Of a stretch of DNA of 64,000 bases, positions 11,425-19,736 are shown piece after piece. The stretch spans positions 36,665,524-36,729,523 of the forward strand of contig OX243814.1 of the NCBI GenBank assembly GCA_945859605.1, in the 5' to 3' direction. The translations under genes and the position numbers were made by a program. The DNA comes from Lumbricus rubellus. Lineage: Eukaryota > Annelida > Clitellata > Crassiclitellata > Lumbricidae. The notes beneath the pieces are model-generated. The model ran no database searches. It was not told the DNA's origin and saw only the letters and a list, made by a program, of their open reading frames with translations. Every line of letters begins with the position of its first letter. Positions within the stretch are counted from its first letter, which is position 1.

Positions 11425-11844
11425 ATGAGATGATTGAATTGTGCATACGCCAAACTTGTAACACCACTGATGCAGATTTTCCAAGTTTACCAAAGACTGA
11501 CAAGGACAAGGAACTGCAGCGCAAGCTGAAATTAATTTCAAACCACAATTTTGCTCTTGCTGTTGTAAAAACCATGAATGATGTAATCATCTATGTGCTG
11601 TGCGACGATTGCAGTGGGAAGAAACTTCTGGAAGAGTTGTTTGAGAGTAACCAGCATCGGGCTGCACTGCTGGAAGAGCTGATAAAATTGACAGAGTCTG
11701 CTGCGAGAGCCAGAAGTCCAATTGAATCAGAAATCCTGCAATTAATACAGTACATTCTGCCAAATGTTGGACACTCAGAAATAGTGTTGCAAACCGTTGT
11801 TAACTATGAGCACAAGCATGAACTGGGCAGGATTTCCGATGCAG
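11425..11844 (+). CDS. CARD x3-coiled coil-anchor protein, exon 3 (third, diverged death-fold domain)
   Basis: The acceptor TTTTTGCAG ends at 11424 and the donor GTAGGT starts at 11845; phase 1-1. It encodes residues 186-325. The middle reads LLEELFESNQHRAALLEELI, which lines up with FLEALVASNQEHVAQVVEK at the end of CARD 2, so I read it as a third, diverged CARD. A further helical stretch (EILQLIQYILP, then IVLQTVVNYEHKHEL) follows. The domain call rests on this internal similarity; a profile search would be decisive. Confidence 0.65.
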
Positions 11845-11849
11845 GTAGG

Positions 11850-12650
11850 TCTAAATAATTTTCTATTTATTCTAAAAGCGGTATTTTTCTACGGCCGATT
11901 CAGACGTTCATAATTGGGTAAAAATGGGGTCTAATGCCAAATCCACGATGATATCAAAGAAATGGCTTAAGAATCTGAAGAACCTAAACAGCTTAGGATA
12001 GCTTTGGACTGCAAAGTGAATTAGGTGTTCTAGGGTTGGATTCGTAGAACTCGTACCAAGTAAGCTGAGAAAAGTAGGCCTATACTTAACACATCTAGGA
12101 TATATTATACGGTACTACGGTAGGTCCTGTACTTAGATCTATGTACCGGTATCGAATCTTAGTGATCTGCCTATGGCATCTGCATGACACCTTCTGGACT
12201 AGAACCTGAAGTGAAAATACATTTTGTGATTTATAATTAGATGAATCCAGGGTTTAAAAATGAGTGAGACACGTGGAAACGACGCTCCCACTGCTCTCGA
12301 AATTCTATACAAGTTTGCGTTTCCACTGCTCACTATTCATGGGAGCCTGAAAACATGCTCTCCAATAAACGCTTCGTGGACAATTATGGACATTCCCACT
12401 GCAGCACTGCTTACCCATTCGGCGTTCCCACTGCTCATCCAAACCATGTAACCAATGCTGAGGTCCTAATGATTTATCGGCCAAGAATTACCTCTACTTT
12501 CGTATCACTTTGGAACTGTGAATCAGAATAATTATTGCGCGCATTCCAAACAGTCTACGTGAGCGAGTTTCCTCGATCTTTGAGTATCATAATAATTATT
12601 AGGCCTATGTTGATAAGTTGTCAGTGCAATAATTGCTAGAATTCTACTTC
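11850..12650. other. Intron 3 of the CARD gene
   Basis: Sequence between exons 3 and 4. A 63-codon open frame at 12260-12451 holds three copies of CCCACTGC-like words but no known domain and is not supported as a gene. Confidence 0.5.
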
Positions 12651-12655
12651 TTTAG

Positions 12656-12981
12656 GATCATCAAGCTTGAAAGAAAACTTTCTTGAAACGGACAGCACCA
12701 TGACGCCGGAGAAAAGTTTTATATCACCTGAGCAGGGCTACGACCTACGATCTAAAGAAGTAGTGTGTGACCTGGAATGTAGAAGACATAGCGAGGATGA
12801 GGAATCTTTAAGGAAGAGGAATGACTGGCATAGCAATGGGGATTTAAGCAAAAATGGCAGTACCGCCAATACGACAGAATGGGGGAAATCCAATGACAAC
12901 GTGTGGAGAACAACGTCCATGGTTGAGAATGAAAAATCAGAGAGCCAGATGGAGGAATCTGTGGGCGATGATGCGAAGGAA
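12656..12981 (+). CDS. CARD x3-coiled coil-anchor protein, exon 4, left part (interrupted by the Polinton)
   Basis: The acceptor TTCTTTAG ends at 12655. Residues 326-434 are polar and serine/glutamate-rich (GDDAKE at the end) and look like a disordered linker. The host frame breaks off at 12981, the end of the 6-bp target duplication AAGGAA, where the 15-kb Polinton begins. The frame resumes at 28156. Read through the insertion, translation would stop soon after entering the element (open frame to 13155), giving a protein without coiled coil or anchor. Confidence 0.72.
12976..12981. repeat. Polinton target-site duplication, left copy (AAGGAA)
   Basis: The six bases AAGGAA directly precede the left terminal repeat and recur at 28150-28155 directly after the right one. 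A 6-bp duplication is the standard for Polinton/Maverick insertion. Confidence 0.92.
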
Positions 12982-13064
12982 AGTAGATGTCTTTTTAATT
13001 TTCTGGATGTCTTTTATTATTTCCTGAGGGGGGTGCTCGGTAGTACAGTGGTTAGCGCGCTGGA
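12982..13064 (+). repeat. Polinton left terminal inverted repeat
   Basis: 83 bp matching the right end with one single-base indel (six versus five G) and a few substitutions. Its inner half, from TGCTCGGTAGTACAGTGG to CTGTCA, looks like the 5' half of a tRNA-Asp, including an A-box-like TAGTACAGTGGTTA. Left-end similarity to a tRNA extends to about 13080 (CCAAGAGGTC) but no T-arm follows. Confidence 0.9.
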
Positions 13065-13932
13065 CTGTCAACCAAGAGGTCTTTTATTATTCCACCCTCT
13101 GATTCCTCCTCTTCTCCTTTGGGGTATTTTATTATTTTTCCTGATGCATAATTAATTAGCTAGCTGATTTTAAAGAAGCCTGATATTGAAGAAACAATCA
13201 GCTAAAACCCAATTAACATTCTTGGTAGGAGCTACGGTAATGGTGATCAACGCTGATGCAAAACAACTGCAGAATACGGTATTGATCCACAGCATACTGA
13301 GCGAGTAGGCCTTGTATGCATGAGCGCTCATGCAGCAACCAAGCAACAAAGCAGCAGATGTCTCGATCACGACACAACAACCTGGCTGGGAACGGCCTCG
13401 ATCACGACAGCACGGCTAGGCTAGGACTATGAGTCGGCCAAGCATGCAGGTCGTTGGCTGACGTGGCTACCTTCGCCATGCATGCAGCCATCATTATAAT
13501 ATTATGACAATGCAAAAACACCTGAAGACAAAGTCTACACCTTGAACGATACGTATTCGTTGTAAGGGCGTCGCTCTAAACAGGTGTAGGCTACATCTTT
13601 TGGTTTTGCGAAAATTAGTTGCTGTATTAAATCGGATCAAAATGACTAACTTCATTAAGGATAGGCCTATCGAGGAACATCATCAAGAGCGACCTTCGTT
13701 GCTGCTGGATGAACAACAACTTGATCAGTTTCTATAATTGCACATGTTGCTTATTGGCACAGGTTGCTATACTGTTCTGACGTTTACTTAATCGGATCAT
13801 CTCGCCAACACCTGAGCGTGTAGCAGTGACATTGATTACCTGTAGGCTTATACATAGCCAGTGTTCATCATCCAACTATAATCATTCAGTTTTATCTTTT
13901 CATGGGACAATGGACTAACAAAAGCGAGAAAA
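13065..13932. other. Polinton left subterminal non-coding region
   Basis: About 870 bp without a gene. It contains two similar GCCTCGATCACGACA / GTCTCGATCACGACA words near 13355-13410 and one TAGGCCTA palindrome (13664-13671), otherwise a host-DNA signature. The right end of the element has only about 155 bp of non-coding DNA, so this asymmetry could mean a nested insertion, but no boundaries are visible. Confidence 0.4.
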
Positions 13933-14357
13933 CATTCCAGGGTGACTCTCATGTCAACGGACTATGTAGGTGCTCGTGTAAGGATATATATATATAGGTC
14001 TATAAAATCGATACATTCCTTGCATTCCAGGGTGACTCTCATGTCAACGGACTATGTAGGTGCTCGTGTAAGGATATATATATAGGTCTATAAAATCGAT
14101 ACATTCCTTGCATTCCAGGGTGACTCTCATGTCAACGGACTATGTAGGTGTTCGTGTAAGGATATATATATATATAGGTCTATAAAATCGATACATTCCT
14201 TGCATTCCAGGGTGACTCTCATGTCAACGGACTATGTAGGTGCTCGTGTAAGGATATATATATATAGGTCTATAAAATCGATACATTCCTTGCATTCCAG
14301 GGTGACTCTCATGTCAACGGACTATGTAGGTGCTCGTGTAAGGATATATATATAGGT
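13933..14357. repeat. Five ~90-bp tandem repeats in the Polinton left arm
   Basis: Units begin CATTCCAGGGTGACTCTC at 13933, 14023, 14111, 14203 and 14293. They are almost identical; the period varies from 88 to 92 bp because of a (TA)n run inside each unit. The last unit is shortened. A/T homopolymer-rich sequence fills 14358-14555 up to the end of the integrase gene. Confidence 0.92.
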
Positions 14358-14555
14358 GTTTTAGCAATTCTAAAAAGAAGACTTTTAAAATTTATTATTA
14401 TTTTATTTATTTATTTATTTATTTAATTAATTTTTTTTTTTATTTAATTTATTTTAAACTTTTTTTTTTATTGTTTTTTTTACTTTTTTTTTCTTAACTT
14501 TTTTATTTTTTTTTTATTTTTTTTTTTTAAACTTTTTTTTCAGCAAGAAGACCTC
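14358..14555. repeat. A/T-rich low-complexity DNA
   Basis: Runs of TTTA and long T tracts between the tandem repeats and the integrase stop codon. Assembly errors are likely here. Confidence 0.8.
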
Positions 14556-15539
14556 TTATAATTTTGGTATAATACTTATCAAATCCTTATTGTCAATCCA
14601 TGAATTGAAAGAATCATCATAGCCTAACCATTTAACCAAAGACCGATTTCCTCTTTTTCTTATAATCTTTTCTATTTTAAATGTATCTTGCGTTGTCGAT
14701 TGTAACTCAGCTTCATAAAATGTCCCTTTTATTTCTTCTCCATGATAGTCAGATATTTTATAGGTTATAGGGTCTGTGTATTGGATTTGTGTTATAGTAA
14801 AAATTTCTTGTGTCCAACGATTTGTGTAGCCTTTCTCAAATGTCTTTTTCTTCTTAGAAATTCTTACTTTATCTCCTACCGAAAATTTAGGTTTAACAGT
14901 TTCAGGTACAGCATCACCATACAGATTCATCCACACAACCCATTCGTTTGCTTTAACACTCGCTTTAACAGGAGTCATTTTAATGGAAGAATGTCTTGTG
15001 TTGTTGTATAAATTAACCATATTATCTAAAACATCGATATATCTCTGAGTTGAATTTGCTGTAAAATATTTAAACATTTTCTCTTTCACTGTTCTATTAA
15101 ATCTTTCTACGATACAAGATTTCTCTTCATTCTCAGTTGAGTACAACTGCATACCTAATGATTTTACCTGTTTATTATAGAATTCTGTTCCCTTATCAAC
15201 CCAAAGTTTTTCACCCCTTCTTTTGCTCGTATTAAATATTTTTGTGAAAGCATCTGCCACAGATTCTCCACGCTTATCTTTTATCGGAATAATCCATCCA
15301 TATTTTGAAAAAATGTCAATAACACTTAACAAATATTTCACACCAGAATTAAATTTAGCATAAGCCTGCATGTCAATCAAGTCTGCTGCCCAAACTTTGT
15401 CCACTCCCTGAACATAAACAACTCGCTTCCTGAACTTCCTGACTATAGGTTTATGTAATTCGTCAGCAAGTTGGTCTGTCCATCTCAGAGTTTTTTTTTC
15501 AACCCCATTCCAAAATGGGTTTTCGTTGATAAAATTGGT
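14556..15539 (-). CDS. Polinton integrase (retroviral-type core plus chromodomain)
   Basis: The minus-strand frame is open from 15539 to the stop at 14556. Its first ATG falls inside the catalytic core (AADLIDM), so translation must enter from upstream. Numbering from a GTG at 15404, the core shows D8 (WAADLIDM), D70 (WVDKGTEFYN) and E100 (IVERFNRT), the DDE triad of rve integrases. A chromodomain-like end (KIIRKRGNRSLVKWLGY, then SFNSWI) covers about 243-280. An HKP motif upstream of the core is typical of Polinton integrases. The frame overlaps the end of the PLA2 gene and is offset by -1 from it at an A9 run (15491-15499), so a -1 frameshift product or an indel is likely. It joins element ends to host DNA. 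Confidence 0.88.
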   Translation of the reverse strand, partial: TNFINENPFWNGVEKKTLRWTDQLADELHKPIVRKFRKRVVYVQGVDKVWAADLIDMQAYAKFNSGVKYLLSVIDIFSKYGWIIPIKDKRGESVADAFTKIFNTSKRRGEKLWVDKGTEFYNKQVKSLGMQLYSTENEEKSCIVERFNRTVKEKMFKYFTANSTQRYIDVLDNMVNLYNNTRHSSIKMTPVKASVKANEWVVWMNLYGDAVPETVKPKFSVGDKVRISKKKKTFEKGYTNRWTQEIFTITQIQYTDPITYKISDYHGEEIKGTFYEAELQSTTQDTFKIEKIIRKRGNRSLVKWLGYDDSFNSWIDNKDLISIIPKL

Positions 15540-16021
15540 TTAACTATAGATCTTTCAACTCGTTCGCGGAAAGAAGGATTAGGTATATTATTTAATTCAT
15601 CTATCATAGCTCTGTCAGCGACGTTTCTCCCTGCTGTATCAGTATGTTTAGCATAAGCCAGGTCATGACGATAGGCTGCTGCATCAACCCTATCTACTGG
15701 TTTACTCCAATCTTTTGGTGTTCCATCAGGATTCAATCTCAAATCCAATCGAGTACCTGGACCCGTGAAAGAATGTCCTGGAAGATGCATTTCACCCGGG
15801 TACTTTGCCCATGGAAGTTTAATATTAGAAGTAGCAGAATTGAGAGCTGAGACCAAATCACCACCTGTAGCGGTGGACATTTTAGTAAACTGAGTTTTTC
15901 TAGCGCCACACTCAACACATACACATCTAAGCATAGGTCTGCCATTCTTACTGACAACTCGTTGAATATCTCTACACTCAGTTTGTCGCTTACATTTTAC
16001 GCAATACGAGCTGTGCTCCAT
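15485..16021 (-). CDS. Zinc-ribbon plus parvovirus-type phospholipase A2-like protein
   Basis: 178 residues from the ATG at 16021. The N-terminus has paired cysteines C7/C10 and C33/C35/C38, a zinc-ribbon pattern. Residues 80-140 match the PLA2 domain of parvovirus VP1: a calcium-loop GPGT (87-90), the catalytic His-Asp pair in YRHDLAYA (H119, D120) and a later D136 in a helix (ADRAMIDEL). In parvoviruses this enzyme acts on endosomal membranes during entry; here that role is inferred. The C-terminus runs into an A9 tract that overlaps the integrase frame. The gene is divergent from the ATPase gene across only 20 bp. Confidence 0.82.
   Translation of the reverse strand: MEHSSYCVKCKRQTECRDIQRVVSKNGRPMLRCVCVECGARKTQFTKMSTATGGDLVSALNSATSNIKLPWAKYPGEMHLPGHSFTGPGTRLDLRLNPDGTPKDWSKPVDRVDAAAYRHDLAYAKHTDTAGRNVADRAMIDELNNIPNPSFRERVERSIVKPILSTKTHFGMGLKKKL
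15491..15499 (-). promoter_or_regulatory. Candidate -1 frameshift site (A9 tract)
   Basis: On the minus strand nine A residues form an A-AAA-AAA slippery heptamer four codons before the PLA2 stop codon. The integrase frame is the -1 frame at this point and has no ATG of its own before its catalytic core. A sequencing or replication indel in the homopolymer is the alternative. Confidence 0.5.
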
Positions 16022-16041
16022 TTTAATATAATATAATTAAA
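16022..16041. promoter_or_regulatory. 20-bp divergent A/T-only promoter region
   Basis: The ATG codons of the PLA2 gene (minus) and ATPase gene (plus) are 20 bp apart, and the gap is A/T only (TTAATATAATATAATTAAA). A/T-only tracts ending just before ATG also precede most other element genes, suggesting very short leaders. Confidence 0.45.
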
Positions 16042-16818
16042 ATGGAAGTCCAAGACCTATCATGGAATGAAGATACATCTAAACGCTTTAACAGTCCTCT
16101 CCTACCAAGAAGCATCAGAGGTTTGATCGTCGGTAAGTCTCAATGCGGCAAAACAATATTACTACTTAATTTATTACTGAGACCTGGTTGGTTAGACTAC
16201 GATAACCTGCAGATCTTTGGCAAAAGTTTATTTCAATCAGAATACAAGATACTTAAGAAAGCATTCGAAGAGAAATTACCAAAGGAAGCAATTATAAGAC
16301 TTTTTGATAATCGCGATGAGATAATGAAATTAAATGTATCACCGACCGCCGTAGTCGAGGAGATGTCTAAAAACATGGCCAAAAAATCGGATATAGAATG
16401 CAAGTTCTTTGAAACCTCTGAAGATGTTCCAGATCCACGAGACTTAAGTCGAGATAAAAAGAATCTCATGATTTTTGATGATTTACAATTAGAGAGGCAA
16501 AATAAATGCGAATCGTATTATATAAGAGGTAGGCATAGTAATGTAGACTGCTTTTACCTAGCACAAAATTATTTCAAGCTGCCCAGACAAACTATCAGGG
16601 AGAATGCCAATTTTATATGTCTATTCCCTCAAGACCTCAAAAATATTAATCATATATACAGCGATCATATAGGCGTAGATGATATGACTATTGAAGAATT
16701 TCGAAAACTATGCAAAACTGCGTGGGATGAAACGCATGGTTTTGTGGTTATAGACCTTACTAGTAAAACAAATAAGGGCAGGTACAGATCTGGATTAGAT
16801 ACATTTTACATTAAATAA
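16042..16818 (+). CDS. A32-type DNA-packaging ATPase
   Basis: 258 residues. A Walker A loop (GKSQCGKT, 31-38) follows a beta strand (RGLIV), and a Walker B strand NLMIFDD lies at 141-147. A later RGRHSNVDCFYLAQNYF segment (about 161-178) fits the sensor region of FtsK/HerA-type packaging ATPases of Polintons and giant-virus relatives, in which ATP hydrolysis drives genome loading into the capsid. Length is normal for Polintons. It is first in the rightward series; penton follows after 66 bp. Confidence 0.9.
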   Translation: MEVQDLSWNEDTSKRFNSPLLPRSIRGLIVGKSQCGKTILLLNLLLRPGWLDYDNLQIFGKSLFQSEYKILKKAFEEKLPKEAIIRLFDNRDEIMKLNVSPTAVVEEMSKNMAKKSDIECKFFETSEDVPDPRDLSRDKKNLMIFDDLQLERQNKCESYYIRGRHSNVDCFYLAQNYFKLPRQTIRENANFICLFPQDLKNINHIYSDHIGVDDMTIEEFRKLCKTAWDETHGFVVIDLTSKTNKGRYRSGLDTFYIK

Positions 16819-16884
16819 AAGCAATAATAAAATGATAACAAAATTTAAGATTTTATATTCTAGGTTTAAAAATAGCTATCTAAA

Positions 16885-17658
16885 ATGGAAACCTTTCTTG
16901 GCGAGATTTTATCTAATACTCAAACGATTGCACGCAACACAGACGCTAAAGAATCCTTTTGCATTTTGTTGAGCGAAAGGAACACACGAATTCGAACGAA
17001 ATTTAATCCACTAATCGAACTGGACAAAAGTAAAAAATATGAAATGGCCCTTGTTAATCTTGAAACGTACTACAGTTTTCCCAATATATACGAAACAAAT
17101 AATAAATTCGTATATTCGTCAGATAACGGTGTAACGTGGGAAGATTTAGACATTCCAACCGGTTGCTACGAAATCGATGACTTGAACGATTACATACAGA
17201 GAATTTTAAAGGAAGAAGGTCATGGTCAATGTATAAAGTTGCGACCAAATAACAACACGTTAAAGGCGGTTTTGGAAATTGATGAGAACTATAAAGTTGA
17301 TTTTACAGTAGAAAATTCAATTAGCACCGTTCTAGGATTTCAGCGTCGTGTATACTCCGAAGGATATAACGAATCCGAGCACATAGTCGATATAAACAGC
17401 GTGAATAGTTTACGAGTTACGAGTGATATAATAGGATCATCGTATGCTAACGGAACTACGGAGAACATAATTTATTCTTTCTTTCCATCGGTCGGGCCTG
17501 GTTATAAGATAATCGAATCTCCTCATAATCTGGTTTATCTTCCAATAACGCTATACTCTATTTCATCGATGGAAACAAAACTAATAGACCAAAATGGAAA
17601 ACTAATTAATTTAAGAGGTGAGGAATTGTCGATACGATTTCACATAAGAGAGGTTTAA
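16885..17658 (+). CDS. Penton-like minor capsid protein
   Basis: 257 residues with no enzyme motif. The C-terminal third reads YSFFPSVGPGYKI, NLVYLPITLYSI and LIDQNGKLINLRGEEL, a pattern I recognise from the Polinton minor (penton-type, single jelly-roll) capsid protein. By analogy it would occupy the five-fold vertices beside the hexon-like protein. It lies between the ATPase and the pX-like gene, a usual place. The start ATG is the first in frame after an A/T-rich leader. Confidence 0.75.
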   Translation: METFLGEILSNTQTIARNTDAKESFCILLSERNTRIRTKFNPLIELDKSKKYEMALVNLETYYSFPNIYETNNKFVYSSDNGVTWEDLDIPTGCYEIDDLNDYIQRILKEEGHGQCIKLRPNNNTLKAVLEIDENYKVDFTVENSISTVLGFQRRVYSEGYNESEHIVDINSVNSLRVTSDIIGSSYANGTTENIIYSFFPSVGPGYKIIESPHNLVYLPITLYSISSMETKLIDQNGKLINLRGEELSIRFHIREV

Positions 17659-17682
17659 TTTAAAGTTTATATTTAATATAAG

Positions 17683-18306
17683 ATGAGCGCTTACGCTAAG
17701 GTCAAAGTTAATATTTCTGAAGGGCAAAAAGAGAAGATTAAGCGAGCTGTTCAAGTCAGAACTGGGGTGAGTATAAGACTTTCTCATGAAGATATAACTG
17801 GTGAGCATGTATTAGCTCTAAACCAGAGGCAAATTAACAAGTTAACTAAAGCGTATCAGAATGGAACTGGTGTGACAATTAAAATGGGTAAAAAGCAATT
17901 AGAAGACAATGCGAGAGTCGAAGGCGGATTTATTGGCGCTATTCTACCGTTCTTAGCAACAGCTGGAAAGTTTCTTCTGTCTAGTGTTCTCCCGAGTTTA
18001 GCCACAGGAGCCTTAACAGGATTGGGTTCTGCAGCTGGTTCCAAAATTGTCGATAAAATAAGTGGATCTTCAATCTCACATCCGATAAGTGGATCAGGCG
18101 TGCTGTACGTTAAGAAAGGAGGAATATGCTGTAAGATAGTGCCTGCTGGGGAAGGTCTTTTTCTATCTCCGTGGAAAAAGGGTAGTTCGATATCGGGTTC
18201 TGGTCTGTTTATGAAAAGAGGAGCAGGATATATCAGCGGTGAAGGTCTTATCTTGGGACCCAATTCACCATTTAAAAATATTCCTATTCTTGGAATGTTA
18301 CTTTAA
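17683..18306 (+). CDS. pX-like minor virion protein (glycine-rich, membrane-active segment)
   Basis: 207 residues. The N-terminal 75 residues contain two related motifs (TGVSIRLSHEDI and TGVTIKMGKKQL). A glycine/alanine-rich hydrophobic segment (about 81-122: FIGAILPFLATAGKFLL, then SLATGALTGLGSAAG) is typical of the adenovirus pX/pVI-like proteins of Polintons. A basic C-terminus with repeated ISGSG words follows (about 127-175). The codons for SGSSISH (from about 18062) match a non-coding tandem repeat at 21820-21885. A role in core packaging or membrane penetration is inferred from family resemblance. Confidence 0.65.
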   Translation: MSAYAKVKVNISEGQKEKIKRAVQVRTGVSIRLSHEDITGEHVLALNQRQINKLTKAYQNGTGVTIKMGKKQLEDNARVEGGFIGAILPFLATAGKFLLSSVLPSLATGALTGLGSAAGSKIVDKISGSSISHPISGSGVLYVKKGGICCKIVPAGEGLFLSPWKKGSSISGSGLFMKRGAGYISGEGLILGPNSPFKNIPILGMLL

Positions 18307-18322
18307 AAAACCACTTATATAA

Positions 18323-18709
18323 ATGTCTGGATACGGTCACCCAATACACAAATTTATCACCAAACGGAAGCCTCGTGTGAGTCCGATAATTTGGATGCCT
18401 AAAGTGGTCACTCACGCTCCTGCAAGACAACGAGCAGGCGACAGATATGAGATTTTTGCTCAGCAAGCGATAACGATTGAACCAAAGACAAATATTACAG
18501 TAGAAGTAGGCCTTGGAGTCCGAATGACCAGTGGAATGTGTCTAGTCTCTCTTAGACAGAAGTTGAAACAACTCAGACTGAGCCTTCAAGATGGTACAGT
18601 ACTAGAGGACGCAGAGGATATAATAATTACAATACAAAACAACTCCGATTCACCAGTTACTATAAACGAAAAAGACTCCATATGTTATGTTAATTACTAC
18701 GATGCATAA
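18323..18709 (+). CDS. dUTPase-fold protein with lost catalytic motifs
   Basis: 128 residues. From residue 38 the strand order and spacing resemble trimeric dUTPases: AGDRYEIFA for motif 1, ITIEPKTNITVEVGLGVRM for the conserved beta strands, a GTVLEDAEDI segment where motif 3 (GxIDxDYxG) should be, then IIITIQNNSDSPVTI and ERDSI-like KDSICYV at the end. The active-site tyrosine/aspartate and the PRSG motif are absent. I infer a structural or regulatory role, as for other inactive dUTPase-fold virus proteins. It may instead be an unrelated jelly-roll protein; structure prediction would decide. Between the pX-like and DUF8207 genes. Confidence 0.5.
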   Translation: MSGYGHPIHKFITKRKPRVSPIIWMPKVVTHAPARQRAGDRYEIFAQQAITIEPKTNITVEVGLGVRMTSGMCLVSLRQKLKQLRLSLQDGTVLEDAEDIIITIQNNSDSPVTINEKDSICYVNYYDA

Positions 18710-18711
18710 AT

Positions 18712-18776
18712 TGTACGTTTTATGTTTACGTTTTATGTTTACGTTTTACGTTTACGTTTTACGTTACGTTTTAAAC
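18712..18776. repeat. ACGTTTT(A/T) tandem words between element genes
   Basis: About eight diverged units of 6-13 bp (TTTACGTTTTATG and shorter) fill the gap between the dUTPase-like stop and the DUF8207 leader. Confidence 0.8.
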
Positions 18777-18795
18777 ATTATACTTATAATAAAAA

Positions 18796-19695
18796 ATGTC
18801 ACTACTGAAAATTAGCGATCCTGCTAAAAGAGATTTTATTATCGAAGAGTTTTTAAAAACGAAAAAAAATATTAAACAAAACTTTCTCTCAGAGAGAATA
18901 GATGATCTTGGACTTCAACGAGAATTAACGAAAATCTACAAACCAATAGTCGACTCTCAATCAGCAATTTCGAAAGAACAAAACGCTTTGCTGTCGACAA
19001 TAAAGGATAATTCTGCAGCAACATCACTAGCTCTAAAAGCACTTCCAGATTCGTTGAAAACCATTCAATTTCCTCAGTATCCGTCTATAGAGGCATACGA
19101 CGACGATGACCCAGTAGAAGACATTAGAAGGTTAGAATTAGGAAATATTGCAGTTGAATACCTTAAAAAATATGCTTCTGATAGAAGACTTGTGGACACA
19201 ACATTCGGATTAAGATCAAGAGATGGAAAATTCTACATCGGTGACAGCGAAGCCTCAATCCAAGGAAATGATATTACAGTTGGAACCACAACTTATCAAG
19301 GAACTCCAGGATTATGGGAATTGTTAACGTTAGCTAGTCCAAACAGTTCAATTTATGATAATCGTGATCTCGAAGAATACGCCGAGATTCTAACTAAAAC
19401 GAATGCCATGAGTCAGCCAAATAAACCAAACAAACCTAAATCGTCTAGAAGTGTAAAATATGCAAAGATAATAAAACCCATATGGGACGATTACATAAAG
19501 TTAAGAGGTAAAACAGGAAGCGGAATAATTACCATTCCTTCAGATCCAAATGAATTAGTAAAACAATTAGAGTTGCGAATATATAGCTACAAAGCGGGAA
19601 ATACGGGTGTAAGAAATGAAATTGTAGGTATGACGGATGAGTTACTAAGACAAGGAGTGATAACCAAAGATGAATATAAAAAATTGATGATCTAA
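18796..19695 (+). CDS. DUF8207-type Polinton protein
   Basis: 299 residues. The N-terminal 70 residues are charged and helical. Residues 143-180 read FYIGDSEASIQGNDITVG, then TYQGTPGLWELLTL, the hallmark of a conserved but uncharacterised Polinton-encoded domain (DUF8207) common in animal genomes. The C-terminal part (KYAKIIKPIWDDY, LVKQLELRIYSYKAGN) also fits. Function is unknown; the location among capsid genes suggests a virion or assembly protein. The stop codon lies in the first unit of a short tandem repeat. Confidence 0.75.
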   Translation: MSLLKISDPAKRDFIIEEFLKTKKNIKQNFLSERIDDLGLQRELTKIYKPIVDSQSAISKEQNALLSTIKDNSAATSLALKALPDSLKTIQFPQYPSIEAYDDDDPVEDIRRLELGNIAVEYLKKYASDRRLVDTTFGLRSRDGKFYIGDSEASIQGNDITVGTTTYQGTPGLWELLTLASPNSSIYDNRDLEEYAEILTKTNAMSQPNKPNKPKSSRSVKYAKIIKPIWDDYIKLRGKTGSGIITIPSDPNELVKQLELRIYSYKAGNTGVRNEIVGMTDELLRQGVITKDEYKKLMI

Positions 19696-19735
19696 TTTAA
19701 AAATTGATGATCTAATTAAAAATTGATGATATAGA
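19682..19735. repeat. Triplicated AAAATTGATGATCTAA word over a stop codon
   Basis: AAATTGATGATCTAA occurs three times (last copy ends ATATAG). The first copy encodes the end and stop of the DUF8207 gene, so each duplication adds a spare stop codon without altering the protein. Confidence 0.85.
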
Positions 19736-19736
19736 A

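Noticed and set aside
13030..13085. Functional tRNA-Asp gene at the left end of the Polinton
   Set aside because: Only the 5' half is recognisable; no T-arm with GTTC and no acceptor 3' strand follow.
12667..13155. Full 162-codon frame as an independent gene
   Set aside because: It is host exon 4 running into the Polinton end; the last third comes from the terminal repeat and has no coding support.
17856..18263. 135-codon minus-strand frame in the Polinton
   Set aside because: Antisense shadow of the pX-like gene, proline-rich because of the glycine codons opposite; no independent support.
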